64,000 nt of DNA, taken from the NCBI RefSeq assembly GCF_000003815.2, contig NC_049993.1, positions 2,134,645-2,198,644 of the forward strand, read 5' to 3'. The notes under the pieces were generated by a model. That model saw only the letters and a list, made by a program, of their open reading frames with translations. It did no database searches and was not told the origin of the DNA. Both the position numbers and the translations under genes were made by a program. This DNA comes from Branchiostoma floridae (taxonomy: Eukaryota > Chordata > Leptocardii > Amphioxiformes > Branchiostomatidae). Shown here piece by piece: positions 1-11,100 of this stretch (its first letter is position 1; the number at the start of each line of letters is the position of its first letter).

Positions 1-210
1 TAAGAAATCCAAAATAAGTTATGTTCATCCATGACCAAACTAACACATTCCGAAAATGGAATTTTAGACTTTTGCATGGTGCACAACCAACACGGTAAAA
101 ATCTCACTTTTCCAACCACGCAACCACGGACGAAAAGGGAAAAAAAGATAAACAATAGTTATACAGACACCCAATACATTTCATGCAGGCCTGAGGTCTA
201 CGAACTCTTG

Positions 211-651
211 TTTATGTCTGTATCTGTTAAATCGCTGTTGTATCATTGCGAAATTTCACAAGCAGTTAGCTTTATAAGGCATCAGTCAACTGCCATACAA
301 TCATTTTGGGCTAGAAATATCGATTTTTTCCCGCCACCCCACACCCTGGGGGGTCGGAACGCATGTTTGGACTGTGCCACTTGCAGCTTTCGCGGGGGTG
401 CCCTTTTGTTAATCGATTCTAGTTATGTCGATATTTGATAAATAATAGATCAATATCTGTAACACTCAACATTAATAAGTCTTAAAAAAGTAGTTAGTGT
501 TAGACCCATACATCGTAAGTTCCCGTTTTCGCAATGTAACATTAGGTACTGACATTGGACCGTTCTAAAAACGCTCCGGCCCGGCGGGGTTACCTGAGGT
601 CACGCGGTGGTTCGAATTTCATGTTCGACCAAAATTGTCACAGGCCTTAAA
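211..651. repeat. dispersed repeat, copy 1 (pair with 23908-24400)
   Basis: About 440 bp align by eye with 23908-24400 in the same orientation. They share a block around 260-330 (ATAAGGCATCAGTCA, GGGCTAGAAATATCGATTTT), a GC-rich middle and a common end at CACAGGCCTTAAA. No coding signature is seen. The class is unknown. The rest of 1-1214 holds only a TG microsatellite (1059-1100). Confidence 0.7.
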
Positions 652-1058
652 GTGACCGAGGTTTTCAAAGGTGACCTAAGCAATATCAGTCTGGCGCAGG
701 GCTATAGAACTTATCAAATTCAAACTTTAGGCACTTTTCTACGTAATGAAATGAAATAACTTTGTTCTATTCCATACCAACATTCAACGAGAAAACGTTC
801 GATTCCGCGAGAAGGCAGGAAAATGATTGGACAAATGCCTATTTTTCTGGCTTCTAAAATTTAGGGTATTCTTGTATGGCTTGTTTATGTTCAATGCTCG
901 CTGATATGAAAAAAATAATGTTAATGTGGGATGTAACGCAATATCATACAGAATGCCTCATGCAGAATATTTCCATTTTTAACTCTTTAATATTGCTTAG
1001 GTTGCCTTCAAGACATTGTTTAGAAGGCTTGGTTACACTCTTTATAGCATATGCCTGG

Positions 1059-1100
1059 TGTGTGTGTGTGTGTGCGTGCGTGTGTGTGTGTTCGTGTGTA
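1059..1100. repeat. TG microsatellite
   Basis: An imperfect (TG)n run with two CG interruptions, in the stretch before the stalk exon. Confidence 0.9.
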
Positions 1101-1214
1101 TGTAACGAATAATAAGCAATGACTTCAGCAAAGTAGAATTCGGTGACATGTTATCTGATCAAATCTGCATGTTCAGCAATTCATTAATTCATTTATATTT
1201 TCCATTTAATGCAG

Positions 1215-1289
1215 TTCAAGTGATCACTCTGTCTAAGGACTTTCACAAGCATACTGCACAGGCTGAGCTGCAAATTACCGAACTGAAAC
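1215..1289 (+). CDS. stalk (coiled-coil-like) exon of collagen-like gene
   Basis: The exon is 75 nt, bounded by an acceptor ending AATGCAG and a strong donor (GTAAGT). It opens with two bases of a split codon and ends with one base, so both flanking introns are phase 1. The peptide (VQVITLSKDFHKHTAQAELQ followed by ITELK) has hydrophobic residues at roughly heptad spacing, as in the short trimerising stalk before a collagen rod. The phase joins directly to the collagen exon at 1871. Length and phase equal those of the stalk exon at 16628-16702 on the other strand, which suggests the two genes are related. Confidence 0.7.
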
Positions 1290-1870
1290 GTAAGTCTTTT
1301 TTAAAATTGTCATTATATCTGTATACCGATGGTTGCAATGTAACACTTTGCAGATCAGAACAAGATTACGACATTTCTTTTACTGTATCCATGTAATTAT
1401 TTATTGATTATTGCCCCAAAAGTTAAAAGAACAGTTGTTTGTCCTATAAGTCCATTTGCATTTGATGAAATAAACAACTGTCCTTTTTCACTTTCAGGAC
1501 AACCATACTGTAAATCGTATAAAACAGCAGAAGAATGAGCAAATATTTGCCGTAGGTCTAAAACATGATAATCGCAAAACATATACTAATGTCATAGAAT
1601 ATCCACGTCATGTTTATAGAAGGCCAACGTCAAGATCATGGTCCAAGATGACACGAAAGAAAAAAAGAGTAACATATTATTAGGTATTACTTTGCATGTT
1701 TGGTCATTTGCTTAACCATTGACCATTTAGATTTCATAGTAAAGGCAACGTTTTTGGGCAAAAATTGCTCCTCATCCACACGCTTGCAATTCGTCGTGGG
1801 GTTCGCACAGGATGATATTTGTATAACAAACCAGCGTGACCTTACCTAATGTAATCACGCAATCTACCAG

Positions 1871-2580
1871 GGCTTCCTGGGCCTCCCGGACTTCCAGGAA
1901 AGACTGGACTCTCCGGGCCACCTGGACCTCCCGGAGAGAAGGGTCCTATTGGACCAACCGGCAATGTGTCTACCGGACCTCCTGGGCTACCTGGACTTCC
2001 AGGAAAGGATGGACTAAGGGGGCCAATTGGTCCTGGGGGGAAGGATGGCCAGCCTGGGCCTGCCGGGTTACCAGGTCCTCTTGGAGGGAAGGGATCGAGA
2101 GGACCGCCGGGTCCCATAGGGAAGGCAGGGGTAGCTGGATCTGCCGGGCCTCCTGGAGCTCCGGGGGAGAGTGGACCAGTAGGACCTGCTGGCCCTGTGG
2201 GGATGGCGGGAAAAACTGGGCCTGTGGGGCCTTCTGGAGCTCCAGGAAGGAAGGGACCTGTAGGGCGCATTGGTCCCATGGGAAAGGCTGGGTCTGTTGG
2301 GCCTCCTGGGTTACCAGGAAAGAGGGGGGCCAAGGGGGCAGCTGGCCCCCCAGGGCAACCTGGAGAGAAGGGACTAAGAGGGCCAATTGGCCCCATGGGA
2401 AGAACAGGCAAGCCTGGGTCAGTAAAAGAAGGAAAGAGACACACAGGCCCGACTAAGCAAGCTGTGACACAAGGCAGCAAAGGGGCAAAGGGGAGCAAGA
2501 AACCTATTTTCATGATACCACACAATGCTCCGTCATTTCACCTTGGCCCAGATGGGAAGGTGAAAAGGGTTCTTCAATAA
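1871..2580 (+). CDS. collagen-like (Gly-X-Y) terminal exon
   Basis: The last exon opens after CTACCAG in phase 1 and reads to a TAA at 2578-2580. It encodes about ten Gly-X-Y triplets, a two-residue break (GNVST), then about fifty uninterrupted triplets such as GPP, GLP, GKD and GEK. About 50 residues of non-collagenous, Lys-rich C-terminus follow, ending KVKRVLQ. Pro and Lys are frequent in the Y position, typical of a stable triple helix. The exon is far richer in G+C than its surroundings. No globular C1q, lectin or SRCR head follows, so this may be a simple membrane or secreted collagen; the N-terminus lies left of the window. The long open frame on the opposite strand is only a shadow of the repeat. 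Confidence 0.85.
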
Positions 2581-3451
2581 GAACATTTGCAAACAACTAT
2601 TTTGAATACAACAACGACCTGTTATGATCTGGATAATGTTTTTATTATATGTTTAATACATACAGTAGTGATGGAGAGGCCATACCTAGGCCATACAATG
2701 CCCCTTATAAAGTAAAGGGAACCAGTAAAATTACAATGATATGAACTCTAATAGTAACGTTAGACGGACTTCCGGAGCATTCACACAGTTGTATTATGCT
2801 GTAGAGTTCCAGAGTTTCGTTGAAAAGTTGAAATGTTTCTTTAACAAGAGCAATGTGAATGAGACATATTTTCGAGGAGCAGGATGGAAAGTGGAAATGG
2901 GTTCTAGAATAAGAATGTTTGTTAACAACTATGTTGAATGAATGAATGTTGAATGTTGAAATACAAGGTCTTGATACACCTTTTTAAGTGTTTAGTAAGT
3001 GTCTAATACAGACTGTGGTGACGGATAGGCCTTTCCATTAATATATGGTAAATTATAGCAGTAAAAGCACAAAATCACAATGATATGGACTCTTATTAGT
3101 GAAGTTAGACGGATTTTACCCAGTTGTGTGATGTAAACAAAAGAATGGCGAATGAGACAGTTTTCAAACACGAAGCCTTCTTCATCGTAATAGACCATAT
3201 TACCCCAGGCACGTGACCAATGGAGGTATGACGTAAGCAGTGACGTAATTTCGGTTGGTTTTACTAAAGAACACCAGAGACCTGCTTAAAACGCGGAGGG
3301 ACAATCATTTTGTGTGAATTTTTCTTTGTTTCATTATTTCATTTTTTGTAGCAAAGGAATTTTCCCGCGCCTGGAATGTGAATGAAGAACGCGCCTGCAA
3401 CGACTTCGACATACGTTTCCTTATACTTTGATGACTTTGCTGTGCAATGCT

Positions 3452-3452
3452 C

Positions 3453-3531
<79 letters not shown>
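3452..3531. repeat. TA microsatellite
   Basis: About 80 bp of nearly pure (TA)n. Confidence 0.95.
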
Positions 3532-3535
<4 letters not shown>

Positions 3536-4330
3536 ACTGATAAACAATGATTCTATAAGATAGAAGTCTCTAACCTGACAAATATATTCGTAGATGTTTC
3601 CATTCTAATAAGTCATAATCATGCGAGTTTCATTTCTCATATCATGTACTTGGAGTTATGTAAGTGTTGAAGATATCAATTAAAACAGTAAAAGGACTGC
3701 TGCTGCTTTTTAAACTTGATATGACATAATATGAATACAGTTTGGTGGCATTCAATGATGAGTAAGCATGAACAACAATTACTGCACTATTTCTTTAAAT
3801 GTTGATTCTGTAAAATAGGAGTATTGTAATATGTATCTATTGTAACTTTAAACCAAAGATTCCGATCAAAAAACAGTAAACTAAGTTAGCTGGAGACGAA
3901 ATTTTAAATTGTGCACGAGGCCTAACGTTATGATTTTCTTCAATGTAGCATATATATACCCAAGGTTGTCTTAAACAATAAAATGATTGAATGTAACTGT
4001 CTGCTTCTAGTCAAGAACTTTGTTGTCAAAAGTAAATTTACTCCTGAATTTAGGTTTAAACTATATCTAATACCTTCTTTGGGTTTAAACAGGGAAATAA
4101 CTAGAAAAAATACTTTAGATAGATATCTTTGGATAGATAGATATTTATTTCTAAACCAAAAGTAGTAAAAAAAAGACGTAGTCAACTAAAAACTCGGAAT
4201 GCATGTAACCCACACTTTATAATAACGTTTAGTTTGTAGAAAATAATTAAAGTTCCACTCACACCGGGAGGGGCTGCTGATCTTTTCCATAAGACTAGTA
4301 GGTTTCTCAACCTTACGCAGACTGTAAGGG

Positions 4331-4430
<100 letters not shown>

Positions 4431-5117
4431 GTGCGTAATCGCGCCAATGTTGACGTCTTATAACTCCCAAACGGCTTGCGCTAGGTCAAACAAACTTGGT
4501 GACTAACTGTTGGCAACAATGTACAATGATAAACAAAGATAAATAAGGTTATACATAAGATAGATAACCTAATGACGGTGAAATGAGTAGTTAAATTGAG
4601 TAGTTAAATTGCTACCTTGTGTCATCAAAAACTCAATTTTCCCACTATTCCTTATACTTGCATTGTTTATTTTATGTATCTCATTATCATATCCATGCAT
4701 GTATAATACATGGACCTTCCTCAAATTATTTTCCATATTCCAATTCTGAGAAAATAAAAGGTAATTATTTTAAATAACAGTAACACTGTGTGCAGCATAA
4801 GCAAAATTATTGCCTAACATGGTGACCATTCTACACCAATGCTATATTGTGATTTTGGGATTAAAATCTATCATTTTATTTCTTTACTGACTTATGTCAT
4901 AACCCAGCAATCATACTTTGCCCTGTCATATCTTTACATTTAAGTTTTTCCACTTTGGAATGGACGTAGAGCCTTCTGCAGTAGGTCCAGCCTCATCTTA
5001 ATATTCTGTAGAGAAAAGAAGACGATCATAATATAATGTTTTGAATACATCTAATACGTTCCAGTTCGTGGGATTCAACGTGCATACGAAAACTGGGGTG
5101 AAGAGCAAATGTCTATA

Positions 5118-5285
5118 AAGGTGCACTCTCACTGCACTTGCGTCACCATTGCGTCACTGCGGGGTTCGAAAGATTCTCAACAAATTTCAGAGGTAATGAA
5201 CTAATGTTTTTACTTTTTGTGTATTTTGTCTGAGAAAATGACTGAACAGCGACGCAGTGACGCAAGTGCGGTGAGAGTGCACCTT
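5118..5285. mobile_element. MITE family A, short copy (168 bp)
   Basis: It begins AAGGTGCACTCTCACTGCAC and ends with the inverted complement GTGCGGTGAGAGTGCACCTT. Terminal inverted repeats of about 35-40 bp carry GCGTCACTGCGGGGTTCGAAAG at the inner side. It has no coding capacity. The family recurs at 5836, 10288, 12107, 29582 and 41909. Confidence 0.85.
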
Positions 5286-5835
5286 TAGGCACAGACAATG
5301 GTGGCAGTTGTAAAATCGAGGTGGCTCATAATTTGCATAGTTGTCCGCACCCCTCAAAATAGCTTTCTTTTAAATAGAAGTTACCCGTTGCCACGGAAAT
5401 CTGACGATTTTCTCCAATTTTCGGATCTCAAGACCACAGAAATCAGCGCATTTTACGGCATAATCACTGCAACACCTTTGACTGTATCATCAAAGGAAAA
5501 CAAGATCTGAATAGATCAATATTTTGTCCTTTTCAAAAATGTTAGGACATTTTGAAGAAGATAGATTTTAGTTCTTGGGTAGCCTGAAGATAAGGCAATG
5601 TTTCACTCTTTGAAATATGTAGTTTTTGGCCAAATTTGTAACCCTATATGTGCCGATTTGGTAACTCTTTTGGCTTGACAGTTATACCATGTATAAATGA
5701 TTAATATACTTAACAAATGTAATGTTGCACAATTTGTGGTTTTGTTTTCTTGTCACGCCGTTTTCTTAAAAAAATAGTGCACTTTTGCGTTTGGCAAATT
5801 TGTGAATTTGAGCCATGTTCAAAATACTCCACGTA

Positions 5836-6075
5836 AAGGTGCACTCTCACTGCACTTGTGCCACGCTTGCGTCACTGCGGGGTTCGAAAGATACTCAACG
5901 AATTTCAGACATAAAGAACGAATTTTCTTATTTTTTGTGTATTTTTCGACTTACTTTTACATTTTGCGCAAGATCTAAATTATACAAAAATAGGAGAAAA
6001 TTTAAAAAAACAGTGACGCAGTTAACAAATCCTGCAGTGACACAAACTTGACGAAAGTGCGGTGAGAGTGCACCT
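5836..6075. mobile_element. MITE family A copy (240 bp)
   Basis: It has the same inverted-repeat ends as the copy at 5118, with a longer AT-rich centre containing TTTTTTGTGTATTTT. It lies 270 bp from its sister copy. Confidence 0.85.
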
Positions 6076-6250
6076 CAACAAAGCAAACGAGAATTCGAAC
6101 TCAAGTTGTTGTCAAAGGTAAATCTATATATTGCAATCTAATAAATGCTTGTAGAGTTTTATGTCGTGGTATTTAGTAACCTGAAAGTAGGCCACTTGTT
6201 TACTTTTGCGATAATTGTTGATTTAAGCACTATTTTGTTTAGGGCTTACC

Positions 6251-6400
6251 CAGGTGTCTATCAGATACCATCATCAGGGTTAAACTGACTGGATCTGATT
6301 CTTTCTGCTACTTATAGTCGATGTAGGTGGCGCGCTGCAGCAACAAGAATGTCGTCCCAAACGTGGCTCAGCTTGTACCCCCCCCTCTCGTCTCTTGAAT
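6251..6400 (-). mobile_element. Penelope-like element C-terminal fragment 1
   Basis: On the minus strand, a frame at about 6318-6400 reads EGGYKLSHVWDDILVAAAR before a stop. This matches the end of the GIY-YIG endonuclease part of Penelope-like reverse transcriptases, where a DEG-x-Y-x-LSHVWD motif is typical. A degenerate hammerhead-like motif follows at 6251-6277 (CTGATGA plus a stem, but no GAAAC). The rest of the element is missing. The family assignment comes from memory of the motif, not from a search. Confidence 0.6.
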
Positions 6401-6420
6401 CAGATGCACTCATGCTAACC

Positions 6421-6450
6421 CTGATGATGGTGTCTGACAGACATCGAAAC
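6421..6450 (+). ncRNA. hammerhead ribozyme-like core 1
   Basis: CTGATGA (6421-6427) is followed by a six-pair stem with one G-U pair, GGTGTC / GACATC, with loop TGACA, and then GAAAC (6446-6450). This is the conserved CUGANGA - stem II - GAAA core of hammerhead ribozymes. Minimal hammerheads are known in the flanking repeats of Penelope-like elements, and such fragments lie on both sides here. Cleavage activity is inference. Confidence 0.55.
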
Positions 6451-6529
6451 GTTGGAAGTGAGTACAGTTTTGGTTGTAGGATAAAGGAGAATTATTTTTC
6501 CACAACCAGCAGGAACTTACATAGCTTAC

Positions 6530-6559
6530 GTTTCGATGTCTCTCAGATACCTTCGTCAG
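6530..6559 (-). ncRNA. hammerhead ribozyme-like core 2
   Basis: Minus strand: CTGACGA, stem GGTATC / GACATC with one mismatch and loop TGAGA, then GAAAC. It is the inverted partner of the motif at 6823-6852. Confidence 0.45.
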
Positions 6560-6599
6560 AACTTCTAACTGGAGCTATGCTTCTCACCGCTATATGTAG

Positions 6600-6800
6600 C
6601 CGATGAAGGTGAATCGTTTGCGGTGAGAAAACAGTCCCAAGCGTGGCTAAGCTTGTATCTCCCCCTCGTCCCGGTTCATCACTGGGGTTGAATATCTTAT
6701 CCAGATCGCCTCCTTAATCCACAGTGTCCGCCTGTTGTCTTCCGTGTCTATAACCTTTGCCCCCTCCCAGTCAATTACGCAATTGTTCATGGCGATATGA
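6600..6800 (-). mobile_element. Penelope-like element C-terminal fragment 2
   Basis: The minus strand reads VIDWEGAKVIDTEDNRR, then LWIKEAIWIR and MNRDEGG, the well-conserved end of Penelope-like GIY-YIG proteins. After a one-base frame change it continues YKLSHAWDCFL. The frameshift and the lack of any reverse-transcriptase domain show a dead fragment. It sits between inverted arms carrying hammerhead-like cores and overlaps the 3' side of the lectin gene. Confidence 0.7.
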
Positions 6801-6822
6801 TCTGTAACTCCAGTTAGAAGCT

Positions 6823-6852
6823 CTGACGAAGGTGTCTGAGAGACATCGAAAC
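6823..6852 (+). ncRNA. hammerhead ribozyme-like core 3
   Basis: CTGACGA (6823-6829), stem GGTGTC / GACATC with loop TGAGA, then GAAAC (6848-6852). All invariant core positions of CUGANGA...GAAA are present, and the stem is paired apart from one G-U. Confidence 0.55.
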
Positions 6853-6991
6853 GTAAGCAATGTAAGTTCTTGCTGGTTGTGTAAAAAGAATTCTCCTATA
6901 TCCTACATTTTACCAACCTGATGAAACTATTTTCGAACTCTGGGTGTGTTTCAAAGAACCTTAAGATAAAAGGCAATGCCATCTGACCTAC

Positions 6992-7393
6992 CTGTCGTCT
7001 GACAGATAAACTTGGCCTCTTTACTTGAGCACCTCTGATCGTTCCATCCCGTCTTTGCTTGAGAACTGTACTGTGCACAGTCTTCATCTCCGCCATGACT
7101 ATTCGGTTCTCCCTCTCGCCAGTCACTCCAGTTGGTATCCTGGTTGAGAACTTGCCCATCCTCCCACATCCACAGTCCCTCCCTGTTCTCGTCACTCAAA
7201 CCAAACCAGAAATAGTGCCAGGGATCCGCCTCGTTCTTCAAATACACTAAAAAGTCGTTTGTGTTCTTGTCTTTAGGCATGGCTAAAAGTCCGCTCTTGG
7301 CGGCACAAAACTGCCTCGCCTGGTGGTAGGAAACTATCGGGTGGTACGCCTTGAAGCAGGCTCCATTGAACTTAGTAGTGTCATCTGGACAGC
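6992..7393 (-). CDS. C-type lectin domain exon 4 (long form)
   Basis: The exon is 402 nt, phase 1 at both ends (acceptor CCCAACAG, donor GACAG|GTAGGTCA). It is a complete C-type lectin fold with the N-terminal CPDDTTKFNGACFKAY, which adds the extra disulfide of the long form. A WMWEDG stretch, an EPN motif before DEDC, and WND before the third core Cys are present. EPN with WND predicts calcium-dependent binding of mannose-type sugars. It differs clearly from the three upstream copies, so it is an older paralogue. Read past the donor, the frame would stop at 6951, so an alternative 3' end is possible. Confidence 0.85.
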
Positions 7394-8134
7394 CTGTTGG
7401 GAGAACCATGAATTTGTTAATGATTTAAATGATAAATTCAAAATAGAATAAAGTTTTGATGGCATATTTGGGGCCTTTCAGCTTTTAATACATGTTGATA
7501 TACGTTGGACAAGCAGTTAGATTAAAATATTACTCCACTTGGTGTACTTTACTTTACGTGGTGTACTTTGAAAATGGTTCAAATTCACGATTTTTGCCAA
7601 ACACCAAAATATGCTGACTTTTCAGGGAAAACCACTTCACAAAACGTTTCGACTCGAACCTGCACAAACAATTATATTATATGCCATGAATGGATCTAAC
7701 AAGAAATATAGCTAGAATTCTATTTTAGTTGGTCACGAGAAGGTACTTTTCATTTTCGGGAGAGAAAAGGGGAATGGCTGGAAAACATTATTTGCCAGTT
7801 ACAATAATAACTAAGAATTCAATCTAAAGAAGAGCTAATTGAGGAGTTGTGCACCAAGTACAATCTTTGTGCAAAATACGAGCCCAATCTATATTTTGAC
7901 ACCTGCTACAATCGTTTGATCTATACCGACACTTGCTCTTTAGAATTACGAAAAAAAAAACAGAAACCTAACCATTTTCTAATTGATATAACAGCGATAT
8001 TTCTCCTGTTTTTATCTTTCCCCTTTGTACCAAACAGAATAGAATCTTTAAGAATCACGACAATAATGATGCAATGTGCCTATTAAATGGAATATTTAGG
8101 CGCCTCAGAAAATACATATATATCTATATCTTCG

Positions 8135-8178
<44 letters not shown>

Positions 8179-11100
8179 CGCTAAATATTTGCAAACACCT
8201 GGGTAAACTTGGCACATGAAGGGCAGGGCTAGGTGGCAACTAATGTCATTCCATCCGACTGTTGAATGGTACACGGTCTGGACGCAGTGTTCCCCGCTGT
8301 CAGCGTTATTCGGCTCTCCCGGATTCCACGAGTTGTACTCTGCGAGTGCGGTGCCGTCTATCCACTCAAACTGCCCCTCTTTGCGCTGATCGTGCAGGCC
8401 GATCCAGAAGGCCCCAGATGTGCTCAAGGACTTGAACAGTGTGGTTTGCAAGTCGTCGGTGTCTTTGTCTCGGGGCATGGTGAGAGTACCGCCGTCCTGA
8501 CGACAGGTTGCAGTCGCTCCGTTGAAGCTTTTAGGTGTGTCAAACGCCTTGTAGTAGATACTGTGTAACTTTTTATAGCCTTTTAAAGGTAGAGGTCCTG
8601 GAAAAATAAGATGTTGTTGTACTTTTCGATATCACCACTTGTTGATTTTGACATTGTTCGGTATTCACTACACATTGCGTTGCCAACATATGTTATCTAA
8701 CTATTATGTTTAGATTGCATGCAAAGATTTCAACTTGATGCATGCAAAACTTTCAAGAAGAAGTTCTAGAATATTCAAGAATGAATGAAAAGATAAGAAG
8801 GAAAAAATATCAGCAATCACAATAGAGCACATACTTTCTATCACTTATATTTTCTTCTATTTTCCATTTTTCCATAATTAACAGGGTGTATTTCATTAGA
8901 ATCGTGACAATAATCGTGACAGTTCCTAAAAAAGAGTCAGTACTTTCAGGCGAGTTTAATGAATGTAATGGCCGTACTAAATGGGAAATTAAAATTAATC
9001 AATGTATTAAATACCTTGAATAACTTGGCAGACGAAGGACAGAGATTGGTGGCAACTGGCGTCATTCCATCCGAATGGATCAGGAAAATGGGAATGGACG
9101 CAGTCTTCCCCGCTTTTAAGATTATTTGGCTCCCCTGGATTCCACTGGTTGTACCCCCATGGTTTGGTGCCGTCTATCCACTCAAACTGCCCCTCTTTGC
9201 GCTGATCGTGCAGGCCGATCCAGAAGGCCCAGGGCGTGAAGAAAGTGGTAATGAAGAGGTTGGTCTCTGCGTCTCGGGGTAGGCGAGGGTACCGCCGTCC
9301 TGACGACAGGTTGTAGCCGCTCCCCTGAAGCTTTTAGGCGTATAAAACGCCTTGTAGCAGTAGATATCGCCCCACGATTTGTATCCTTCAGGGAAAGTAT
9401 CTAGAGATTTTTGTTTCAATAGCAAAAGTTAGAATGACATTCTTTGATGTTGAGATGGTTCAATATCCTCTACATGTTACAATACTAAAAAGGTATCATC
9501 TTTCTTTTACGTTTTTGCCTTACTGAAATGCACACACAGTGTATTTTCAGCATTAATTTTGAGAATACTCAAGAATATATAAAAAAGACTAGCTGCCACA
9601 TTATTTACACATCTAATCTTACATCTATCATAATTAAATATCGTCAGTTTTGATATTTTTTGTAATTTTAGCATTGTACTATGATCATTGCGAATACCGA
9701 TCATCTTCCATGATGATAGATGCAAAATTTAATGCGCTAATAATGTGATAGCTTGTCTTTTTTTATCTATTCTTGAAAATTCTCAAAATACTTGCTGAAA
9801 AGACACGTGTGTGCATGTGTGTATGAAAAAAAAAGATGATACCTGTTTTGACATTTTAACATGCAGTGGATATTGATTGAACCATGTCAACATGATAATC
9901 ATTGATCCTGAAGAATGGGATGGTGTTTTTTTGTGTGTTTTTTTATCAATTTCCCCTTATATCATTTTTCTCAAAACCAATATATTTCATTTGATCCTCT
10001 AAGGGATAATCAAATTATGATAATCTCAAGTCATAAGCTCAATGCATTTATTTATAGATTATGCAAGGTATTTTGGGTACCTTCATGGTTGATGGAAATA
10101 ATGCCACATATTTTCCTAATGATTTCACTGCAGCTAAGTTGGTTAATGTCTCAGAGGATGAGTCAATAAACACAAAGCTACTGTTCGAATGCGGGAAGGC
10201 CATCCTGGTTGTATCTGCATGCATTTGTCTTTGAACGTATTTCGGAAGGGAGGACAATGTTGGTCCCGTGTAGGAGGAAAATTTAGTAAGGTGCACTCAC
10301 ACTGCACTTGCGTCAAGCTTGCGTCACTGCCGGATTCGTTCACTGCGTCACTGTTTTGTTATTTTCTACGATTTTTTTTATAACTTTTATATTGCGTTAT
10401 GCGTAAAAGTATGACTTTCAAAACGACAAAATACACAAAAAATAAGAAAACTCGTTCTTTATCTCTGAAATTCATTGAGGATCTTTTGAACCCCGCAGTG
10501 ACGCAAGCTTGACGCAAGTGCAGTGATCGCGCACCTGTTGTTTCATAACTCGAATTGGTGCCTACTTTAGTTGAAGTACTACAACGCGAGTTACAAAAAC
10601 AAGTAATAAGAAAACAATGTACCTGGAACAACTTCGCAGATGAAATAGGCCCCGTGATGGCAATCCACATCGTTCCAACTGAGGCCGAATATTGCATTAG
10701 TGTGCGAATACTGAGTGCAGTCTTCACCGATGTCATCGTTATTTGGCTCTCCCGGAATCCACGAGTTGTACTCTCCGAGTGCGGTGCCGTCAACCCACTC
10801 AAACTGTCCCTCTTCGCGCTGATCGTGCAGGCCGAACCAGAAGGCCTCCTCATCGCTCACGGACTGGTACAATGAGGTGAGGAAGTCGTTCGTCTCCTTG
10901 TCTCGGGGCATGGCGAGGGTACCACCGTCCAGACGACAGGTCGCAGCCGCTCCGCTGAAGCTTTCACGTGTGTTGAACGCCTTGTAGTAGATTCCCCGCC
11001 AGGTTTGGTAACCCTTTGGAAAGGGTTCCGAAAGCTTCCAACTTGGAGGTTCTGAGTAAAAATTGAAACGTGTAAGTTTAATTTCAATAAATACTTTTAA

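Larger units (their letters stand above)
6478..6903. repeat. inverted repeat pair enclosing Penelope-like fragment
   Basis: Arms at about 6478-6580 and 6805-6903 are near-perfect inverted copies, containing AACTTACATAGCTTACGTTT and its complement. Each carries a hammerhead-like core. The arms flank fragment 2 of the Penelope-like element, a layout expected for inverted terminal copies of such an element. Confidence 0.65.

Noticed and set aside
1842..2525. Long minus-strand frame rich in Gly and Pro opposite the collagen exon
   Set aside because: It is the mirror of Gly-X-Y codons on the plus strand (CCN/GGN complement each other). The plus strand has the acceptor, stalk exon and stop in the right places.
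6251..6277. Fourth hammerhead-like motif near the first Penelope fragment
   Set aside because: CTGATGA and a stem are present on the minus strand, but GAAAC is missing, so the core is incomplete.
8083..11087. Plus-strand open frames over the C-type lectin exons
   Set aside because: They are antisense shadows of the lectin exons and break at each minus-strand splice site.
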